A stretch of 64,000 nucleotides of DNA from Thermasporomyces sp040195635 (GTDB lineage Bacteria; Actinomycetota; Actinomycetes; Propionibacteriales; Actinopolymorphaceae): the NCBI RefSeq assembly GCF_040195635.1, contig NZ_JBEFTX010000018.1:1-64000 (forward strand), in the 5' to 3' direction. The notes under the pieces were generated by a model. That model searched no databases and was not told the DNA's origin. It saw nothing but the letters and a program-made list of their open reading frames with translations. Of this stretch, positions 16,025 through 24,341 are shown piece after piece. Position numbers and translations under genes: made by a program. Numbering within the stretch: the stretch's first letter is position 1; each line of letters starts with the position of its first letter.

Positions 16025-16845
16025 CGTCGAATCACCGCGTCCACGTCGAGGTCGACGATGTTCCCTGCTGTGGCATCGATCTCGTACCTGTAACCTCCGA
16101 CGTCGGCCACTGCCGTGGCGCGGGACTTTACCTGCCGGTGTAGCCACGTGTTGATCTGTGCTTCGAACTCCGGCTCATGTGCATAGGGGAGGTGGGCTGA
16201 CCACTCCAGGTAGGAGATGGCCGCCTTGCCGGGCTGGGTCGTTTCGCTGCTGGGCGCACCGTCGATCACCGTGCTGACTTGTGCCGAGTACGTGTGGATC
16301 TGACCGCCGACCATCTCCAGGGTGAAGGCGTACTGCGTGAGGCCGATCTGCAGCACGCAGTTTCGGTTGTCGGCGGACGTCGTGCACGTGTGGCCCTGCG
16401 CCTTCAACGTGCCGATGACACTCGCGGCGTCGAGTTCCGGTATGCAGGCCTTGGCAGAACCGACACAGTGTGTGGGCCCGAACTGAGGTGTCAGCCTGCT
16501 CGCGGCGACGTACCCACCAATCCCGCCCGCGGTGAAGGCGAACAGGCCAGCCAGGATGGTGGTGGCGACGATGCGGCCCGTTCGGCGGCGGAGCGGTCGA
16601 CGGGCGGGGACAGCATCAGGTACGACGCGCGCAACGGATGGATGCGGCCACTGCCCGCCCGGCCCCGGCCACTGGCCCTGAAGCGGCTGCCACTGACCTC
16701 CGTACGGCCCAGGGCGTCCGTACGGCCCAGGGTGTCCGTACGGCCCCGAATCTCCGTGCGACGCTGGCTGCCCGTGCGGCAGGCCATGTCCGTCCGATCC
16801 AGGGTGTCCGCGTTGGCTGGTGTGGGCCCGCGGGGTTTCCGTCAT
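16021..16845 (-). CDS. Single-pass membrane protein with Gly/Pro/His-rich N-terminus
   Basis: The 274-residue protein has a low-complexity N-terminus containing GPYGHPGPYGRPGPYGG (encoded by near-tandem DNA repeats), a basic cluster (RRPLRRRTGR), one membrane helix, and an exterior domain of about 150 residues with four or more Cys residues that could form disulfides. No family is recognised. It is the middle gene of a coupled trio: its start overlaps the stop of the peptidase gene (16842-16845) and its stop overlaps the next start. The matching layout of the two downstream products suggests an ancient duplication or a hetero-oligomeric surface complex. Confidence 0.72.
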   Translation of the reverse strand: MTETPRAHTSQRGHPGSDGHGLPHGQPASHGDSGPYGHPGPYGRPGPYGGQWQPLQGQWPGPGGQWPHPSVARVVPDAVPARRPLRRRTGRIVATTILAGLFAFTAGGIGGYVAASRLTPQFGPTHCVGSAKACIPELDAASVIGTLKAQGHTCTTSADNRNCVLQIGLTQYAFTLEMVGGQIHTYSAQVSTVIDGAPSSETTQPGKAAISYLEWSAHLPYAHEPEFEAQINTWLHRQVKSRATAVADVGGYRYEIDATAGNIVDLDVDAVIRR

Positions 16846-18260
16846 ATCGCCCCCCTACGAACGAAGTCGGCCCACTGCTGGAGGAACGCAGGTCCTCTGA
16901 TGCCCATCAACTGCTGGCAGATTCGGTCGAAGGCAGGTTCGTCGACCAACGGTGCGTCCGCAGGCTCGCTGTGCGCGATCAGGCTGGCGTAGAACTCGAC
17001 CACGGCCTCCCGCCCTTTCATCTGCTCGACGTAGACGAAGACCGAGGCGCCGATGTCATAGCTGAAGACGACGTCCTCTGAGAAGAAGTCCTCCAGGCGC
17101 GGTGGCTTTCCGGAGAACTTTCCGGCGGCTACCGCGACCCGTACGACGTAGCGCAGATAGTCCATCCGGCTTGGATTGTCGACGGTCTCCACCCATCGGG
17201 CGAAGCCCTCCATCGCCCACCGAGGCGCGGACACCACCAGGTTGCCGGAACTGCCTGCGACACTTGTCGCCCGGGCGGAAACCGCGTGTGCCAACTCGTG
17301 CCGCATCACCAGTTCCGGATCGTCGTTCCACGCCTCCGCGACTCGAAGGTTGACCACGATCCGCGAGCCCGCGTATTGGCCGCTGTAGACCTGCCCGTTC
17401 CGCCGTACGCCCTGTAACGGAATCTCGACGCCCTCGAGCGCGGAGCTGAAGCCGGCGAACGAGCCGAGGCCGAACCACTTCTTCATGTTCTTGGTGTTCC
17501 GCGTGAAGAACAGCAGATGGCCGGGAAACCTGATCCGATCTCCCCACAGGGCCTCAACGTCATGGAGGTGGGCCTTCGCCACGGAAGCGTAGCGGTCGAG
17601 ATCGGTGACGCTCGAATCGCCGGCGAGCCAGACCTTCCCCGCTCGAATCACCTGCAGGCGGGTGAAGTTCCACGGCGCATTTGCCTTCGGACCATGGGCT
17701 ATCTGTTCCGCATCCGTGGTCACGCCGTCGATCTCTGTGATGAACAGCTTGTCGTACCGCGGGACCAGTGTGTACTGGAACGTCTCCGCGGGTGCGACCC
17801 CACCAGGTCCGGCGTCGGTGGTGAGCTGGGTGATCTGCAGGACCGGGACGAAACGTATGAGCGCACCGTCCTGCACATGGGTGGTCTGCTCCGTCACGTA
17901 GTCGAACCTGGTGAACTCGAACTGCCGCAGGTTGGCGAAGAGCAACTTCTGGCTCCTGACAAGCCGGTCGTTCCGTTCGTCAAGGTCGGCCAGGAACGTC
18001 CTCTCGTCATCGTTTCGGAGAGCCTTCACCCGACGGTCGAGGATCTCCCGAAACTCCCGAACCACGGGATCGCCGCCGACCTCGCGGCTGATCGTCCGGA
18101 TGGTCGGCCGCGGCACCTGGCCACACCCGGCAACCAGCAGACCAGCCGACAACACCGCCCGCCTCGACAACCCCGACCGGTTCGAGCCCGATCCGGTGTC
18201 CAGCTCACACGGCGCCCTCACACGCCACCACCGCCTCAGCCGAAACGGTGGATCCGGCAC
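16842..18260 (-). CDS. Lipoprotein with gluzincin-type (peptidase MA-like) metallopeptidase domain
   Basis: The 472-residue protein carries an RR-containing signal followed by LLVAGC, a lipobox, so the mature protein is probably lipid-anchored outside the membrane. HELAH (His321, Glu322, His325) and a downstream MEGFARWVE segment match the zinc site of peptidase-MA-like gluzincins. The first half has a pattern like a stalk or NTF2-like region. The likely role is proteolysis at the cell surface; the substrate is unknown. GTG 18260 is the longest start; an in-frame GTG at 18221 would still keep the signal. It is first in a translationally coupled trio with two single-pass membrane proteins. Confidence 0.78.
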   Translation of the reverse strand: MPDPPFRLRRWWRVRAPCELDTGSGSNRSGLSRRAVLSAGLLVAGCGQVPRPTIRTISREVGGDPVVREFREILDRRVKALRNDDERTFLADLDERNDRLVRSQKLLFANLRQFEFTRFDYVTEQTTHVQDGALIRFVPVLQITQLTTDAGPGGVAPAETFQYTLVPRYDKLFITEIDGVTTDAEQIAHGPKANAPWNFTRLQVIRAGKVWLAGDSSVTDLDRYASVAKAHLHDVEALWGDRIRFPGHLLFFTRNTKNMKKWFGLGSFAGFSSALEGVEIPLQGVRRNGQVYSGQYAGSRIVVNLRVAEAWNDDPELVMRHELAHAVSARATSVAGSSGNLVVSAPRWAMEGFARWVETVDNPSRMDYLRYVVRVAVAAGKFSGKPPRLEDFFSEDVVFSYDIGASVFVYVEQMKGREAVVEFYASLIAHSEPADAPLVDEPAFDRICQQLMGIRGPAFLQQWADFVRRGAI

Positions 18261-18668
18261 CGGCGATCGGCACGCGGTCGCGCAGCCCGTCGGAGAACCT
18301 ACGACGGTAGAGGCTGCGACACGTCGTCGGCTTCAAGCACACTGCAGTTTCGACAGGCCGGCACCGAGCAGACATGGAAGACTCCCCACCCCAATGATGA
18401 CGATTCCCCCGTCAGCTCAAACTGGGCGTATTTCTACACCACGCCCGACGGCCCTGCGCCGGAACCTCGCAGATCCGCCCCTTCGACGACCTTCGGTCTC
18501 TTCCGGACAGCTACGCAGGGCCGCTGCTTTTGCCGCTTTTGCCCAAATCCCTCCGCCACATTTGAACATCGAGGACTGGAGCGAACCGATAAGAAAGGGC
18601 CAGAAAGTCCCTACCTCTGTCCTTTTCCATTCAAATCGGACATTTCTTAAAGGAATAGAGGACTCAAC
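18261..18668. other. Intergenic region, 408 bp
   Basis: No supported gene. The segment about 18540-18668 is visibly richer in A/T than its surroundings and ends in a ribosome-site-like AGAGGA just before the GTG at 18669, so it probably carries the promoter of the broken secreted-protein gene. Confidence 0.4.
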
Positions 18669-18861
18669 GTGAGATCACGTCGGGTGTGGGGCCGCCTTGC
18701 TGGCGGTCGCGGGCCTGACGGGGGGATTGGTTGCTGCCGGAACGACCGGTGGCGTACCGGGAATCGCGTGGGGTGACCTCTGTTCCGGTGTCGGCCTGTC
18801 GGGATCGACGTACTACACCAAAGGCACTGCGCCCGTCGGCCACCCGCCCACCCCCCGGCTC
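18669..18861 (+). pseudogene. Possible frameshifted start of a secreted protein
   Basis: GTG 18669 follows AGAGGA at a good distance and begins with basic residues (RSRRVW). The hydrophobic signal core ALLAVAGLTGGLVAAG is present, but one frame later. Adding one G to the GGGG run at 18687-18691 would join the two into a textbook signal peptide. After about 40 more residues the frame runs into the convergent gene with no recognisable domain, so the 3' part is also missing or very short. It may be a sequencing slip or a decayed gene. The right-hand limit given is only the edge of the next gene. Confidence 0.32.
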
Positions 18862-21153
18862 TCAGGACGTCGCTGCGACGAGCCCGTACGCCCGGATCGT
18901 GGTCATGCTGAAGACATACGACCGGTCGGTGACCGTCTTGGCCCGGACCGAGACGAATCCGTTCGGCTTGTTCGGGTGGTTCACGATGCCGTGCCAGCCG
19001 AGGGTGGAGTCCCGGGTGGTCGGCACGTCCTTCCACGTCTTCCCGTCGTCGAACGACACCGACAGGGCGACCGTCTGTGGCGTTCCCGTTTCCCGGGGCG
19101 GGTCGACGGTGAGGTCGAGCCGGAACGGCTTATCGGCAGGCGCCCGGCCGTACACGTCGAACGCGCCGGAGACCCGGATGTTCAGGAGCCTCATCGGGTG
19201 GACAACGTTCGGCGTGTGGCACTGGTACTTCCAGAACGCGTGCACGCTGGTGGCGTACTTCGACCAGGTAGGTGTGTGCCGCGCCAGGAGGTCGAGGGTG
19301 TACCACGCCGACGGCAGGGCCTGCGGACCGGTCTCTAGCAGGAACGGAGCGTCAACCGTGTCGGCGGGCACCCCGGTGCCCTTCAGCGTGGCTCCGCCGG
19401 TGATTCCGGTCGTGTCCCACCAGATGATCCGGTTGTTGTCGACCGACGGCGAGAACGGTTCGAAGGTGATGTTCATCGTCTGGTCGCCTTTGCGCTCGCC
19501 GCTGGCCTCGGGCCGGTAGGCGGCCGGACTCCACGGCTGCTCGACGCTCTCCCCAGCGGGCAGGAGCACCGGCGTACGGAGCTCCGAGTACCTCAGGGCC
19601 AGGGGACTCGGCCCGACGTCCAGGGACGCCGACCACGGCAGTGGCTCCGAACCGAACGTGGGGCTGGTGAAGTGCACCTGCTTGGACGGCAGCCTGGTGT
19701 CGTAGAAGCCGCCGAGCCCGACCTGTACGTCACCCGGCAGCTGGGACTCGCGGAAGTACACGCCGTCGAGGTCGAGGCCGGTGCCGGGGGAATAGAAGGT
19801 GGACCTGATCTTGGCGAGGTCGGCGTTGCGGATCTGGTAGGACGTGGTCGCGGGGATCCGCTGCGGTGCGCCGACGAGCAGGTCGTACATGCCCCAACTG
19901 GTGCTCAGCGACTGGAACATCGCGAAGTTGTACGCCCGGTCGGTCACCTCGGACGTGGTGCTCGCGAAAGCGCGGAAGTTCGTACCTGCCGGGATGGTGA
20001 CCAGCGTGGTCCACGGCCGCCCGGCGAAGAGCTCGACGGTCCCGAACGTCGTGACGATCGGCTTCGGGCTCGGCGCCTGGATCCTCGCGGTGACCTCGTG
20101 CGCGTTCCGGGCGTCGAGGGTCATCGTGAGGTTGCCGTTCACCGTGAAGTTGGGGCGTGCCAGGTCGGTGTAGCTCGTCGGCTTGAATCCGTGTGCGGTC
20201 ACGATGATCTCGCCGAAGCTGTACCTGCCGGGGGGCACCTGGGCGCCCACGCCGGTCTTTCGGGGCTCCAGGTTGTAGATGTCCTCGGTGTCGAGGTTGA
20301 GGACCACCGGCTGGGTGATGAAGCCCTCGTCGAGGCTGGTGAGCAGATGCCCGTTGCGGTCGATGATCCGCAGCAGGACGCTGTACGTCGCCGCCTGGGG
20401 ACCGGCTGCCGTTCGGGCGTGCGGGTGCGCCCCGCTGCCACGCGCCGGTGCACCGGCGTCCGTGGTCGCGCCAGATGGCTGGGTCGCCGGGCGGACTGCC
20501 GACGGTCGGAGGCGCAGGGACAGATTCTCGACACCGGCCGTGAGCGCTCCGCCGACAGGGCGGGGCGTACCCACCTCGGCCGGCTTCGGTCCGGTGAGCC
20601 AACGCCAGAACGCCGCCGCATCCTTCTTGCGGACAGCGAGCGGCGTCGAGTTCCCCGTGGTCTCCTGCCCCGCCAGGGTGGCTCCGTCGGCGTGACCCGC
20701 CACCGCGCCCCGGCCGGGTGCGTGTCGGGCGGCGACCGGGAGCACCTTCGTCGACGCGTCGTCGTAGCCGGCGGCGATCAAGCCCGCGACGTCGAACAGG
20801 CGCGGGTCAAGCCGCCCCGACCGCAGCAGCGGCCGCGCGTCGGAGGGGACGACCTCGATCGCGGTGCCCTGGTAGCGGATGCTGTACGGCCGCGCCACGC
20901 GGCCCGGCAGCGGCGTGGGGACCACAGTCCGCGACCCGTCAGCCTGGGTGGTGATCCGTACCCGGTCGCCGGTGACAAGGGTGACCATCGAGACTGTGGG
21001 CCTGCCGGATGCGGCACCGGCGACCTCGTGGGTTCCTGTGGTGTGGTGGGACGAAGCGACGGGGTCGGCGGCGGCGCCGGAGACGCCGGAGACGCCGGCG
21101 ACGACGAGCGTGCCTGCGAGACCCGCCAGCAACGTCATCCAGGGGCGAGCCAT
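18862..21153 (-). CDS. Secreted protein resembling the propeptide and accessory regions of actinobacterial subtilases, without a protease domain
   Basis: The 763-residue protein has a signal peptide (about 1-30) and then an N-terminal domain with VTLVTGDRVRI and later ARPLLRSGRLDPRLFDVAGL. I know these motifs from the region just before the catalytic domain of large secreted S8 peptidases of actinomycetes. No Asp/His/Ser subtilase motif (DTG, HGTHVA, GTSMA) follows. The rest is beta-rich, ending in a discoidin/sialidase-like VALSVSFDDGKTWKDVP segment. It may be a secreted binding protein, inhibitor or chaperone using the propeptide fold. GAGG lies 6 bases before ATG 21153. A nearby ATG (21159) is too close to that site. 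Confidence 0.7.
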   Translation of the reverse strand: MARPWMTLLAGLAGTLVVAGVSGVSGAAADPVASSHHTTGTHEVAGAASGRPTVSMVTLVTGDRVRITTQADGSRTVVPTPLPGRVARPYSIRYQGTAIEVVPSDARPLLRSGRLDPRLFDVAGLIAAGYDDASTKVLPVAARHAPGRGAVAGHADGATLAGQETTGNSTPLAVRKKDAAAFWRWLTGPKPAEVGTPRPVGGALTAGVENLSLRLRPSAVRPATQPSGATTDAGAPARGSGAHPHARTAAGPQAATYSVLLRIIDRNGHLLTSLDEGFITQPVVLNLDTEDIYNLEPRKTGVGAQVPPGRYSFGEIIVTAHGFKPTSYTDLARPNFTVNGNLTMTLDARNAHEVTARIQAPSPKPIVTTFGTVELFAGRPWTTLVTIPAGTNFRAFASTTSEVTDRAYNFAMFQSLSTSWGMYDLLVGAPQRIPATTSYQIRNADLAKIRSTFYSPGTGLDLDGVYFRESQLPGDVQVGLGGFYDTRLPSKQVHFTSPTFGSEPLPWSASLDVGPSPLALRYSELRTPVLLPAGESVEQPWSPAAYRPEASGERKGDQTMNITFEPFSPSVDNNRIIWWDTTGITGGATLKGTGVPADTVDAPFLLETGPQALPSAWYTLDLLARHTPTWSKYATSVHAFWKYQCHTPNVVHPMRLLNIRVSGAFDVYGRAPADKPFRLDLTVDPPRETGTPQTVALSVSFDDGKTWKDVPTTRDSTLGWHGIVNHPNKPNGFVSVRAKTVTDRSYVFSMTTIRAYGLVAATS

Positions 21154-21475
21154 GGTCATCCTCGTTTCGTGAGGTCGCCCCCAGCAGCCCGGGACCGTTC
21201 CGGCGGAACGTCGGGCAGAGCGGGGCAACTCGCAACAGTCCCCCACCACATGCCAGAAGCTCCGCAAATCGAAACCTCGTCCGCGGATTAGAGTCCTCTT
21301 GTGGCGGCCCTTTCCTCGGCTGGTCCGCCGGCCCCACTGGTGCAGTCCGAGCGAGGCCGACTCCAGGCGTCGAGCACACCTTTTGCCCTGGCACCGATGA
21401 GTTCCGCGACCGGGCACGGTCTCTCTACCTGTGAGCCACCTTCCGTGGACACTGATGATCATTTCGAGGAGCCTC
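21154..21475. other. Divergent intergenic region, 322 bp
   Basis: It lies between the secreted protein and the DUF899 gene, which are divergent, so it must hold both promoters. I see no clear -35/-10 pair and no gene. CGAGGAGC just before 21476 is the ribosome site of the DUF899 gene. Confidence 0.45.
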
Positions 21476-22162
21476 ATGACTGCCAACGCACTGCCGCAGA
21501 TCGTCGACGCCGACACCTGGCAACACCAACTCGATGCACTGCGTGACCGGGAGAAGGCCGCGACCCGGGAGCTCGACGCGATCGCCGCGCAACGTCGCCG
21601 AATGCCGATGGTCAAGATGCCCGACTACACCCTCGAGGGCGAGCAGGGACCGGTCCGGCTCGTGGACATCTTCGACGGTAGGTCACAGCTGATCGTCTAC
21701 AACCACATGTGGTTCCCCGGCGAGCAGTGGCAGTGCGGCGGCTGCACCGGGTACACCTCACAGTTCACCCGGCTCGAGTTCCTGGACAACTACGACGCCC
21801 GGTTCGTCATCGTCACGCAGGGTCCGATCAACGAGGCACTCGCCTACAAACGACGAGTCGGGAACACGATGACGTGGTACTCCACGGCGAACAGTCCCTT
21901 CGGCACTGACGTCGGCGCGCCGCCCGGCGGCGGATTCGCCGTCAACGTGTTCCTGCGCGACGGCGACACCGTTTATCGCACCTGGCACACCAACGGCCGT
22001 GGCACCGAGCAGCTCAGCCACAGCTTCCCACTGATCGACATCCTGCCGTACGGCCGGCAGGAGGAGTGGCAGGACTCCCCCGAAGGCTGGCCGCAGTCAT
22101 CCACCTACAGCCGATGGGCCACCTCCCAGGACATCGCCGCGTTCTACGGTCCCAGTACCTGA
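21476..22162 (+). CDS. DUF899 (thioredoxin-like) family protein
   Basis: The 228-residue protein matches DUF899: an N-terminal helix, MPMVKMPDYTLEG, LVDIFDGRSQLIVYNHMWFP, then WQCGGCTGY with a Cys pair at 87 and 90, and a C-terminal LPYGRQEEWQDSPEGWPQ segment. The fold is thioredoxin-like and members probably act as cytoplasmic thiol-dependent reductases. The substrate is not known. GAGGAGC just upstream supports ATG 21476. It stands alone, divergent from the subtilase-propeptide-like gene. Confidence 0.88.
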   Translation: MTANALPQIVDADTWQHQLDALRDREKAATRELDAIAAQRRRMPMVKMPDYTLEGEQGPVRLVDIFDGRSQLIVYNHMWFPGEQWQCGGCTGYTSQFTRLEFLDNYDARFVIVTQGPINEALAYKRRVGNTMTWYSTANSPFGTDVGAPPGGGFAVNVFLRDGDTVYRTWHTNGRGTEQLSHSFPLIDILPYGRQEEWQDSPEGWPQSSTYSRWATSQDIAAFYGPST

Positions 22163-22176
22163 GCGGAGCTGCCGTT

Positions 22177-22614
22177 CTATGACGACTCCAGGATCTGTTT
22201 GAGCGTGGCCAGGTCCTTCTGGTTGGCGCGCCGGATCGCCGCCGCCATCATCGGTGCGGCGACCTTGGCGAACCCGGCCGGCTCACCGCGGTTCCGCAAC
22301 GTCATAAGGGTGGAGGCGGCGCCCGCGGAGTGCCAGGTGTAGGTGGTCTCCATCGGGAACGGTCCCTGCGCGGTACGCATGACCAGCCGGTCCGGGCCGT
22401 AGTCGACGACTTCGTAGGTGTAGGCGAGCGTTCGGCCGAGGAACCGGGCCACGAAATCCATCCGCGAGCCCACACCAACCGGCGGTGGCGTCTGCCAGCG
22501 CACCGAGTTGATGTTGGCGTACCACGCGGGTGCGTGGGACGGGTCGCCGGCGTAGGCGGCGACCTGCTCACACGGGCGCTCGATCACGATCTCGGTGGTG
22601 ACATCGACAGGCAT
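22177..22614 (-). CDS. SRPBCC-family (polyketide cyclase/START-like) protein
   Basis: The protein is about 145 residues and has the usual opening VTTEIVIERPCEQVAAYAGD, a central beta sheet (SRMDFVARFLG, YTYEVVDYGPDRLVMRT) and the long C-terminal helix. It forms a ligand-binding cavity of the Bet v1 type; the ligand is unknown. The ATG at 22614 matches the expected start of homologues but lacks a strong ribosome site. GTG 22632 has AGGGA at good spacing, and ATG 22647 is also in frame. It converges with the DUF899 gene. Confidence 0.78.
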   Translation of the reverse strand: MPVDVTTEIVIERPCEQVAAYAGDPSHAPAWYANINSVRWQTPPPVGVGSRMDFVARFLGRTLAYTYEVVDYGPDRLVMRTAQGPFPMETTYTWHSAGAASTLMTLRNRGEPAGFAKVAAPMMAAAIRRANQKDLATLKQILESS

Positions 22615-22818
22615 GCCACCATCATCGCCCACCAGGAGTCCCTTCATCGGGCAGCAGGTACGAGACAGCGGTGGACGCGGCAGCCTGCCCTCGAACGGTG
22701 AGCACGGTTACAGTGCGGAAGTCAGCGGGCATGCCAGGTTGTCACGGGCCGTGGAGGAACTGCCAGGTCGATGCATGTCGCTCTCGACAGGGCTTGGGCC
22801 AGTTCATGGAGGTTAGTG

Positions 22819-23394
22819 ATGCGCACCCGGGCAGCTCTGCTCGTCCTCGTCGTTGTCGGCGCAGTCGTCACCGCCTGCGGAACCCAGAGCCCGCGCGTCG
22901 ACGCCGCGCCCACCCGGTCGACGGCCACGCCGACCGCCGCCGGCGCCGACGCGAAGGCCAGGTCGGGGACCGAAGCGACACCGGCGCAGGCGTCAGCCAC
23001 GCTGGGATTCACCGCGCACACATTGGACGGTGACACGTTCGACGGGCGGAGCCTGGCGGGTAGGCCGACGGTGCTGTGGTTCTGGGCTCCGTGGTGCCCG
23101 ACCTGCGTGGGGCAGGCACCCACCGTCACGAAGCTTGCCGAGGCCTACGACGGGAAGGTCAATGTCGTCGGGGTCGCCGGGCTGGACCAGGCGGCGGCGA
23201 TGGAGGAGTTCGTGACCCGTACAGGTGTCCAGGGGATGAGGCACCTGTCCGACGAGAAGGGCGCCGTGTGGAAGCGGTTCGGCGTCACTGCGCAGTCGAC
23301 CTTCGTCCTCCTCGACGCAGACGGCGAGGTCGCCTTCAAGGGCTACCTCGAACCGTCCGACCTCGCCTCCCGCGTCGACGCACTCACCGGCTGA
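22819..23394 (+). CDS. TlpA/ResA-like thioredoxin-fold lipoprotein
   Basis: The 191-residue protein has a lipoprotein signal ending in VTAC (Cys20), a Thr/Ala-rich linker, and a thioredoxin domain from about residue 55 with WCPTC (Cys93, Cys96). VLWFWAPWC matches TlpA-like exported thiol-disulfide reductases. It probably keeps exported cysteines reduced or receives electrons from the membrane protein encoded 15 bp downstream. GGAGG at 22808-22812 supports ATG 22819. The pairing with a CcdA-like gene is the classical arrangement for transferring reductant from cytoplasmic thioredoxin to the exterior. Confidence 0.86.
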   Translation: MRTRAALLVLVVVGAVVTACGTQSPRVDAAPTRSTATPTAAGADAKARSGTEATPAQASATLGFTAHTLDGDTFDGRSLAGRPTVLWFWAPWCPTCVGQAPTVTKLAEAYDGKVNVVGVAGLDQAAAMEEFVTRTGVQGMRHLSDEKGAVWKRFGVTAQSTFVLLDADGEVAFKGYLEPSDLASRVDALTG

Positions 23395-23409
23395 CCCCAC
23401 AGGCCTGAC

Positions 23410-24315
23410 ATGACGGAGCTGCCCCTCGCCGTTGCCGTGGCGGCCGGCATGCTGGCCGCGGTGAATCCGTGCGGGTTCGCGCTGTTGCCGGCCTACCTGT
23501 CGCTGCTGGTGCTCGGTCACCACCCAGCGGGACGAGGGCCGGCGGTCGTCCGGGCGCTCGGACTGACGGCCGCGATGTCGGTGGGCTTCGTCGCGGTGTT
23601 CGGTGCGTTCGGACTCGCGGTCGCCCCGGTCGCGGGAGGCGTCCAGGCTCACCTGCCGTGGTTCACCATCGTGCTCGGTCTGCTGGTCGCCGCGGCCGGT
23701 GGCTGGCTGCTGGCCGGCCGGGACCTCCCGGCGCCCAGATTGAGGCGGGGTGCGGCGGTGACCGGAAGCGTCCGGTCGATGGTGACCTTCGGCGCCGCGT
23801 ACGCGGTGGCCTCGCTCGGTTGCACGATCGGTCCGTTCCTGGCGATCGTCGTGACCAGCTTCCGCGCCGGATCCACCGCCGACGGGTTCGCGCTGTTCGC
23901 CGCGTACGCGGCCGGTATGGGGCTGGTCGTGGGTGTGGCCGCGGTCGCCGTTGCCCTCGCCCAGACATCACTCCTCGGCCGGATCCGCCGCGTGGGCCGG
24001 CTGGTGCCCCGCCTCGGCGGAGCGCTGCTCCTGACGGCAGGGCTCTACGTCGCCTACTACGGCTGGTACGAGGTACGCACCTATCGCGGCGTCCCAGCGG
24101 CCGATCCCCTCATCGATGCCGCCGGTTACGTCCAGCACCGGCTGGCCGCGGGCGTGGAGCGACTCGGCGCTCCAGCGTTTGTCATGATCCTCATCGCCGT
24201 GCTCGCCGGCGTCCTGGCCGCCCGGACACTCCTACGCGTCCGGCCCCGACGAGACCGACAGGTGGCGTCAGGCGACCCCCGCCCCGTTCCCGACACACCC
24301 GCCCACCGAGACTGA
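23410..24315 (+). CDS. CcdA/DsbD-type transmembrane thiol-disulfide electron carrier
   Basis: The 301-residue protein has at least six hydrophobic segments. The first holds NPCGFALLPAYLSLL (Cys21) and a later helix holds LGCTIGPF: the two-Cys, Pro-flanked pattern of CcdA-family proteins, which pass electrons across the membrane by disulfide exchange. It is encoded directly after the TlpA-like lipoprotein, its likely exterior acceptor. An extra C-terminal helix and a basic tail extend it beyond minimal CcdA length. No cytochrome c assembly genes are nearby, so a general exterior-reductant role is as likely as cytochrome maturation. Confidence 0.85.
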   Translation: MTELPLAVAVAAGMLAAVNPCGFALLPAYLSLLVLGHHPAGRGPAVVRALGLTAAMSVGFVAVFGAFGLAVAPVAGGVQAHLPWFTIVLGLLVAAAGGWLLAGRDLPAPRLRRGAAVTGSVRSMVTFGAAYAVASLGCTIGPFLAIVVTSFRAGSTADGFALFAAYAAGMGLVVGVAAVAVALAQTSLLGRIRRVGRLVPRLGGALLLTAGLYVAYYGWYEVRTYRGVPAADPLIDAAGYVQHRLAAGVERLGAPAFVMILIAVLAGVLAARTLLRVRPRRDRQVASGDPRPVPDTPAHRD

Positions 24316-24341
24316 CGCCGAAGGCACAGCTCGGTGTCGTT

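Noticed and set aside
19672..21291. Plus-strand frame of 539 codons opposite the subtilase-propeptide-like gene
   Set aside because: No signal peptide, no motif. The minus-strand product has a signal peptide and recognisable motifs.
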